From: Azorinus chamasolen
Taxonomy: Eukaryota > Mollusca > Bivalvia > Cardiida > Solecurtidae
Direction: 5' to 3'
DNA length: 64,000 bases
NCBI GenBank assembly: GCA_963576725.1
Contig: OY755242.1
Location: 9,081,132 to 9,145,131, forward strand
This document shows positions 57,121 to 64,000 of this stretch, piece after piece. Made by a program: the position numbers and the translations under genes. The notes beneath the pieces were generated by a model. It had not been told where the DNA came from. It saw only the letters and a list, made by a program, of their open reading frames with translations, and ran no database searches. How positions within the stretch are numbered: position 1 is the stretch's first letter; each line of letters opens with the position of its first letter.

Positions 57121-57446
57121 CCCTTTGCCTGTTCTGTGTTTAATATTAAATTGAATGCCTATTGCATATTCATGAACAAAATAGTTAAAATGAAGTATGG
57201 AAGGTGGAACATTGTAGCCATTTTTTTTTCCAAATTTCACAACCTACTGAATATTCATAGACAAAATAGTTATAATGAAATATAGTAGGTAGAACATTGT
57301 AGCCATTTTAGAAACTAAAGGAACAGGTCTATCAGATTCCATTAACAAACACAGCAGACCCTGATCAGATGGCTCCTATAGGAGGCATCTAATCTGGGTC
57401 TACTCATTTTTCAAATGTGTGAAAACACGTTTCTATGAGGGAAGGG
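57121..57446. mobile_element. TTAA-flanked MITE, complete copy
   Basis: TTAA at 57117-57120 and 57447-57450. Ends CCCTTTGCC and GGAAGGG. Core AGACCCTGATCAGATGGCTCC ...GGGTCT palindrome near 57355-57405 (cited in part). Best-preserved borders of the family in this window. Confidence 0.75.
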
Positions 57447-57946
57447 TTAATTAATAATAGTGATTGGCATTATGACATTATTATAACCTGCCCTGCAGTT
57501 CAGAAGAAGGGTAAATCATGTAAAGGCTACAGAATTCATGGTTCCGCGATCGGTTATTTTTGACCAATCAGAGAACGGCATTAAATTCTGTCCGAACCAC
57601 CGCGTCACTATCCGCCATATTTAACCACAAACATTCGTAACTACCTTCGTAACTGAGTTAGACATAAGACAAGTTTTTAAACGTCGGAAATTCATAACAT
57701 AATAACACATATAAATCCATATGCCATTATAAAAATACAATTATAATTCCCGATGTCATTATTTTTCACATCGCGTATTCATCGCGTAAAGGGCTAATCT
57801 TGCCTAGAAGAGCCTAGCTTTCATGTGTTAACAGCTTGGATTCTGATTACCTTGGTGTCTACCCTCGGTCAATATCTACTCAAATCGGGAGTAGATCTAC
57901 AGAAACAATTGCAACATATCAGAGTTTAAGCAGACATCAGTTTTAA

Positions 57947-58177
57947 CCCTTTCCTTCATATAAACGCATTTTCATGCATTTGCAAACAGAGTAGACCCAG
58001 ATCAGACATTAGGAGCCGTCTGATCAGGGTTTGCTCTGTTTGCTTTTAATATGATATAGATATGATTCTATAGTTTTTGTCAAACAAAAAAATCTTTGAA
58101 AAGGTAACAAAAAAACAACAGCTAATAAACATTCACAACGTCGGTATTTCTTACAGGAATAATGAAAAGGGAAATGG
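57947..58177. mobile_element. TTAA-flanked MITE copy
   Basis: TTAA at 57943-57946 and 58178-58181, ends CCCTTTCCTTCAT and GAAAAGGGAAATGG. Core TTTGCAAACAGAGTAGACCC ... TTTGCTCTGTTTGC. Confidence 0.7.
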
Positions 58178-58250
58178 TTAAAGCAGGATAACAGTTATAA
58201 ATTTCCGCACAAAAGATATTTTGTGATACATGACATTCCAGTCTATTCTT

Positions 58251-58380
58251 TTTAACCTGTTATTCATTTAAAATTATAAACACTTTTCACGATTTTGCAA
58301 ATAGAGTAGACCCAGATCAGACAGCTGATGTTATATGTAGAAGCTGTCTAATGAGAGTCTGCTCTGTTTCCATATGAAAT
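58251..58380. repeat. Degraded TTAA-MITE copy
   Basis: TTAACCTGTTATTCA ... CAAATAGAGTAGACCCAGAT ... GAGTCTGCTCTGTTT. Confidence 0.55.
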
Positions 58381-58628
58381 TAAATCTAGATCTGATTCTA
58401 TAGCGTTTGTCTTCGCATGAAAATTGGCATAACGAATATTCTTGAAGTGATCGTGTCATGCATAGGCCTAGTGTTAATTAGAAAAAGATAGCCCAAATTG
58501 TGAAACATGTATTATGTACAAACAATTTTGTTGAGACGGAAGAATGTAAATGTTTTACTAGCTTATTAGAAACTAGCTTAACCATTTGAATGGTGAATCT
58601 TCTATATAAAAAAATCCATCATTGTTAA

Positions 58629-58823
58629 CCCATTCCCTCATAGGCTAATTTTAGATCCAACCATTTTGAATAAATCTACCGAATAGAAGAATTTACTAGA
58701 GAAATTTGAGGGAAAGTTTAGAATAGTGTAGTTTTGAAACCATTGTCTTGTGAGCAAATACTCTATTTATCACAATGGTTTCAAAAAGTGACTTTTTCAG
58801 GGGCGTCAATAATAGGGAATGGG
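58629..58823. mobile_element. 195-bp MITE, perfect ends CCCATTCCCT / AGGGAATGGG, TTAA TSD
   Basis: TTAA at 58625-58628 and 58824-58827. Internal GAAACCATTG...CAATGGTTTC inverted repeat around GAGCAAATACTC. Distinct interior from the GATCAG MITE but the same target and CCC ends. Confidence 0.8.
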
Positions 58824-59518
58824 TTAAATGGTAGTTCTAGTAAAGTCCATTCAGTATGAACAAGATGGATCTTCTAAAGTGTTTTGAATGACTTTAAAAT
58901 AAATCAAAGATCTAATTTGTTCAATGCAAATGAATTTAACTATAAAAAATATATATATCATTATTTTTCATATGTTCTGTTCAGTTATTTTAGTGTGTGT
59001 GTGTAATTCCTGTAATAAAGTATGCTTTGACACATCACTGGGGATTAGCACCCCAACCGTGCATGTACAGCTATAGCCAAAAGGACGCTGATTTACACAT
59101 CAATGAACACAGATTAAACATGTGCGAACCGTTAGTCACACGATTGCATAAAATTACGTAATATTTTATGACACCCATGGTCACTTTTGGTACAGCTCGG
59201 GGTGTTAAATAAAAGCATAATACGTGTATATAGATAAATGGCTTATCTCTTAACTGATCACAAAAATAATGGTACTTATAGCGACCTGCAAAACTTGCAG
59301 CCATTTGCGATCCACGAACTTAGTTCAAATCGAGGTAATGAAAGGTACACTTAAGAAGTTAAGATATGACTGCAATAAAAAATAAATTCAAATGTAAATT
59401 CTATACTCATACCCTACAGTACATGAACAACATGAGTCGTCCACAGTGTCTCCTTTTATAAGGAGGTGTAGTTTATGCTGTGGGTTTTTTTTTCGCATAG
59501 AAGGCCAGCATCAAATCA

Positions 59519-59715
59519 TTAAACAAATTTCTTCATTTCCGTCCGACACTTTAACATCGTGAATGTAACCTTGCGTGTAATAATTAAAATTCTTCTCCAG
59601 GACCTTTTTTTTAATAAGGGTTTAGCAATCGGCAGAAAAGATACAGATATATTATCAGGTATTTTGGCCAGAGAATCTGACACTGGCCTCTTCTCTGCAT
59701 CTGTATCCGCCATTT
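59519..59715 (-). CDS. Possible first coding exon (MADTDAEKRPV...)
   Basis: Minus strand CACAAAATGGCGGATAC is a strong start context with a YY1-like CCGCCATTTTG. The reading MADTDAEKRPVSDSLAKIPD ... KKRSWRRILIITRK may exit at ACGCAAG|GTTACA. No homologue is recognised and no second exon was found. It lies just inside the right TIR of the 57534-59790 element and could be its transposase start. Confidence 0.3.
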
Positions 59716-59790
59716 TGTGCGAAAGCTTGTGGTGATTAGCAACAGTAACCAATGTGGGCGGAGCTTATCTTTTCTCGCGGAACCATGAAT

Positions 59791-60000
59791 GCCAAATTAA
59801 AGATTTTAAATAAATTATGAAATAATTTTTAACATGAAATTGTATTACTTGAAAATATTAAGTTCAACTTATGAATATGAATTTATTATGAAGTTACATA
59901 TGTGTTAGATCAGAATCCAAACTCTGTGCTGTTTTCAGTCAAATTATGCTCAGCAGTGATAGGGTTTCTGTCATCTGTAATCTGTTTGTCTGAAAAATTA
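59791..60000. other. Non-coding, nothing recognised
   Basis: AT-rich spacer between the TIR element and the next repeat block. Confidence 0.4.
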
Positions 60001-60398
60001 ACACTTTCCATGGCCCTCTTGTCTGTAGAAACGTATAGTGAAAACTTTGAAAATCTTCATTTCTGAATCTACAGGGTATTTGGCACATAGCACCATTTTC
60101 CGGTCCTCTACAAAAGTTATATAAATTATGCCCCTTGGGTTAAAATAGGCCCCACCCCAGGGGTGGTCAGTTTTCAATAGAAACATATAGTGCAAACTTT
60201 GAAAATTTTCTCCTTTGAAACTGGAATGTTCTCAGATTTCATAGTTGGCACATAGTTTCATATTTAGGTCATCTGCAAAAGTTATATAAATTGTGTCCCA
60301 GGGGTCAAAATTGGCACCGCCCCAGGGACAGTCAGTTTTCAATAGAAACATATCTGATTGTCTGGTGAGCGATGTCAGGGCCAATCTGGCCCTCTTGT
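60001..60398. repeat. 5'-truncated AGCTCACC-family fragment
   Basis: Two internal units and the 3' end GTGAGCGATGTCAGGGCC ...GGCCCTCTTG. No 5' hairpin. Confidence 0.7.
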
Positions 60399-60458
60399 TC
60401 CAAAAGTTGAGCTATTGTCATGACCCTCTCGTTGACGTCGGCGTTGGTTAACCTTTTT

Positions 60459-61267
60459 AGCTCATCAGAGCACACTGTGCTCAGGGTGAGCTATTGTGAT
60501 CGCCTGATGTCCGTCGTCCGTTGGCGTGCATCGTCCGTCGTCAACAATTTGAACATTTAAAAATCTTCTCCTCTGAATCTACAGGGTTCTCAGCTTTCAT
60601 CTTTGGCACATAGCATCATATTTAGGTCCTCTACGAAAATTGTATAAATTATGCCCCTGGGGTCAACATTGGCCCCGCCCAAGGGGTGCTTTGTTTTCAA
60701 TAAAAACATATAGTAAAACTTTGAAAATCTTCTCCTCTGAAACTGGAAGAATCTCAGCTTTCATACTTGGCACATAGTATCATGTTTAGGTCCTCTACAA
60801 AAGTTATATAAATTATGTCCCTTGGATCAAAATTGGCCCAACCCCAGGGGTGGCTAGTTTTCAATAGAAACATAAAGAGAAAACTTCTTTTTCTCTGAAA
60901 CTGGAAGGTTCTCAGCTTTCATATTTGGCACATATCATCATGTTCAGGTACTCTACAAAAGATATGTAAATTATGTCCCTGGGGTCAAAATTAGCCCCAC
61001 CCCAGGGGTAGCCAGTTTTCAATAGAAACATATAGTGCAAACTTTGAAAATCTTCTTCTCTGAAACTGGAAAGTTCTCAGCTTTCATATTTGGCGGATAG
61101 CATCATGATCAGGTCTTCTACAAAAGTTATATAACTTATGCCCCTGGGGTCAAAATTGGCCCCGCCCAGTGGATGCCTTGTTTTCAATAGAAACATATAA
61201 TAAAACTTTCAAAATCTTCTCTTCTGATTGTCTGGTGAGAGATATCCGGGCAATTCTGGCCCTCTTG
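60459..61267. repeat. AGCTCACC hairpin element, 4 units
   Basis: 5' hairpin AGCTCATCAGAGCACACTGTGCTC (cited in part) and ...GGTGAGCT, four ~164-base units, 3' end GATATCCGGGCAATTCTGGCCC then TCTTG and TT. Confidence 0.8.
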
Positions 61268-61297
61268 TTCTTAATTGCTGAACATCTTGTCATTTTT

Positions 61298-62827
61298 AGC
61301 TCACCAGAGCACAAAGTGCTCAGGGTGAGCTTATGTGATCGCCTGATGTCTGTCGTGTGTTGTTCGTCGTTCGTCGTCAACAATTTGAACCTTTAAAAAT
61401 CTTCTCCTCTGAATCTACAAGGTTCTTAGCTTTCATCTTTGGCACATAGCATCATCTGTAAATCCTCTACAATTTTTTTCTATAAATTATGCCCCGAGGG
61501 TCAAAATTGGCCCCACCACAGGGGTGTCTTGTTTTCTGTAGAAACATATAGTAAATCTTTGAAAATCTTCCCCTCTGAAACTGTAAGGCTCATAGCATCA
61601 TGTTCAGGTCCTCTCCAAAGGTATTTATATCATGCTCCTGGGATCAACATTGGCCCCGCCCCAGGGTTGGCCAGTTTTCAATAGAAACATATAGTGAAAA
61701 CTTTGAAAATCTTCTCTGAAACTAGAAGGTTCTCAGCTGATGAATTTGGCACATAGCATCATTTTCAGATCCTCTACAATAGTTAAATAAAATTTGCCCC
61801 AGGGGTCAAAATTGGACCTGCCCCTTGTTTCCTGTAAAAGCATATACATGTAGTAAAACTTTGAAAATCTTTTCCTCTGAAACTTAAGGGTTCTCAGCTT
61901 TCATATTTGGCACATATCATCATGTTCAGGTCCTCTACTAAAGTTATATAAATTATGGACCAAAATTGGCCCACCCCAGGGGTAGCCAGTTTTCAATAGA
62001 AACATATAATGAAAACTTTGAAAAACTTCTCCTCTGAATCTACAGGGTTCTCAGCTTTCATATTTGGCACATATAATTATGTTCAGGTCCTCCTCAAAAG
62101 TTATATAAATTATGGCCCTGGGGTGAAAATTGGCCCCACCCCAGGGGTAGCAAGTTTTCAATAGAAACATATAGTGCAAAGTTTGAAAATCTTCTCCTCT
62201 GAAACTGGAAGGTTCTCAGCTCTCATATTTGGTACATAGCATCATGTTCAGGTCCTCTTCTAAAGTTATATAAATTATGCCCCTGGGGTTAAAATTGGCC
62301 CCGCCAGAGGGGTATCCAGTTTTCAAAAGAAACATATAGTGAAAACTTTGAAAAACTTCTCCTCTGAATCTACAGGGTTCTCAGCTTTCATATTTAGCAC
62401 ATATAATTATGTTCAGGTCCTCTACACAAGTTATATAAATTATGGCCCTGGGATGAAAATTGGCCCCGCCCCAGAGGTAGCCAGTTTTCAATAGAAACAT
62501 AAAGTGAAAACTTTGAAAAACTTCTCCTCTGAATCTACAGGGTTCTCAGCTTTCATATTGGCACATATAATTATGTTCAGGTCCTCTTCAAAAGTTATAT
62601 AAATTATGGCCCTGGGGTGAAAATTGGCCCCGCCCCAGGGGTAACCAGTTTTCAATAGAAACATATAGTGCAAAGTTTCAAAATCTTCTCCTCTGAAACT
62701 GGAAGGTTCTCAGCTTTCATATTTGGTACATAGCATCATGTTCAGATTCTCTTCTAAAGTTATATAAATTATGCCCCTGGGGTTAAAATTGGCCCCGCCC
62801 CAGGGGTAGCCCAATAGAAACATATAG
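61298..62827. repeat. AGCTCACC element, ~9 units, 3' end eroded
   Basis: Full 5' hairpin and CGTCGTTCGTCGTCAACAAT, then about nine units. It stops near CATATAGTAGTAGTATAGAA without the GGCC hairpin. Apparent ORFs (e.g. 61439, 62488) are repeat readings. Confidence 0.75.
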
Positions 62828-62886
62828 TAGTAGTATAGAATGGGTTAAAATAGTCCCCAGCCACATAAATTAGCTGCCACATTTTT

Positions 62887-64000
62887 AGCTCACCAGAGCA
62901 CAAAGTGCTCAGGGTGAGCTTTTGTGATCGCCAGATGTCTGTCGTCCGTCGGCGTGCGTCGTGCGTCGTCCGTCGTCGGGCGTCAACAATTTGAACCTTT
63001 AAAAATCTTCTCCTCTGAATCTACAGGGTTCTCAGCTTTCATCTTTGGTACATAGCATCACCAATAGGTCCTCTACAAGTGTTATATAAATTATGCCCCT
63101 GGGGTCAAAATTGGCCCCGCCCCAGGGGTGGGAAGTTTTCAATAGAAACATATAGTAAAACTTTGAAAATCTTCTCCTCTGAAACCAGAGGGTTATTAGC
63201 TATCATATTTGGCACAAAGCATCATGGTCAGGTCCTCTACAAAATTTATATAAATTATGACCCTGGGGTCAAAATTGGCCCCGCCCCAGGGGTGGGCAGT
63301 TTTCAATAGAAACAAATAATGAAATCTTTGAAAATCTTCTCCTCTGAAACTGAAAGGCTCTCATCTTTCATATTTGGCACAGAGCAGCATATTCAGGTCC
63401 TCTACAAAAGTTATATAAATTAAGGCCCTGCGGTCAAAATTGGACCCGCCCCAGGGGTGGGCAGTTTCCAATAGAAATATATAGTGAAAACTTTGAAAAT
63501 CTTCTCCTCTGAAACTAGAAGGTTCTCAGCTTTCATATTTGGCATTTAGCATCATGTTCAGGTCCTCTACAAAAGTTATATAAATTATGGCCCTGGGGTT
63601 AAAATTAGCCCCGCCCCAGGGGTGGGCAGTTTTCAATGGAAACAAATAGTGAAATCTTTGAAAATCTTCTCCTCTGAAACTGGAAGGCGCTTAGCTTTCA
63701 TATTTGGCACAGATCATCATGTTCATGTCCTCTACAAAAGTTATATAAATTATGCCCCTGGGGTCAAAATTGGGGCCGCCCCAGGGGTGGGAAGTTTTCA
63801 ATAGAAACATATAGTAAACCTTTGAAAATCTTCTCCTTTGAAATCAGAAGTTTCTCAGCTTTCATATTTGGCACATAGCATCATGTTCAGGTCCTCTACA
63901 AGTGTTATATTAATTATGCCCCTGGGGTCAAAATTGGCCCCGCCCCAGGGATGGGCAGTTTTCAATAGAAAAAATAGTGAAATCTTTGAAAATCTTCTCC
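62887..64000. repeat. AGCTCACC element, 6+ units, runs off the window
   Basis: 5' hairpin at 62887, CCGTCGGCGTGCGTCGTGCG, then six or more ~164-base units to the window end. Confidence 0.8.

Larger units (their letters stand above)
57534..59790. mobile_element. 2.26-kb element with 16-bp TIR ATTCATGGTTCCGCGA
   Basis: ATTCATGGTTCCGCGA (57534-57549) is exactly inverted at 59775-59790. Both ends are followed inward by CCGCCAT-bearing sequence (57608, 59707). The interior contains two TTAA-MITE copies, the 58629 MITE and a possible coding exon at 59519-59715. No clear TSD. Superfamily unknown. Confidence 0.6.

Overview
This is eukaryotic, mollusc-like DNA, most probably from a bivalve. The basis is coding split by GT-AG introns, APE-type LINEs, a Penelope-like element and an LTR retrotransposon. 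There are also many copies of repeat families with GTCCGTCCGTC-type microsatellites and hairpin ends that I associate with bivalve genomes. No species can be named from the sequence alone. Most of the window is mobile DNA.

Layout. 1-2.7 kb: a TatD-nuclease-like ORF open at the window edge, followed by an array of covarying hairpins and a possible LTR. 2.7-7 kb: a microsatellite-bearing repeat, a foldback element (3402-4285), a frameshifted HIRAN-like gene fragment and MITEs. 7.07-9.42 kb: a truncated LINE ending in a perfect 53-bp inverted repeat. 10.4-36.5 kb: a nested stack of elements. A SWIM-zinc-finger/YqaJ-like gene is split at 11099/36239 by LINE A (minus). LINE A is itself split by LINE B (plus, 29962-34990) and by a hAT-type DNA transposon (12361-28585). 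The hAT element is split by a TIR element carrying an Ulp1/PHD fragment (15867-25644) and by a foldback element (25764-28339). The Ulp1/PHD element holds a Penelope-like element, which is split by an LTR retrotransposon with identical LTRs (19502-23888). At several junctions the interrupted reading frame resumes when the insert and one target-site copy are ignored.

36.5-40.7 kb: MITEs and another truncated LINE (minus). 40.9-56 kb: three exons in compatible phase of a host gene encoding a CARD-like death-fold domain. Its introns are filled with tandem-unit repeats, a mariner relic, a tRNA-type SINE and a 1.2-kb relative of the 16-kb hAT element (49739-50930). 56-64 kb: more copies of the AGCTCACC hairpin repeat family, TTAA-flanked palindromic MITEs and a 2.26-kb TIR element, running off the right edge.

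Few genes look intact. The best host-gene candidate is the CARD-like gene. The intact-looking mobile ORFs are LINE B ORF1 and the gag of the LTR element.
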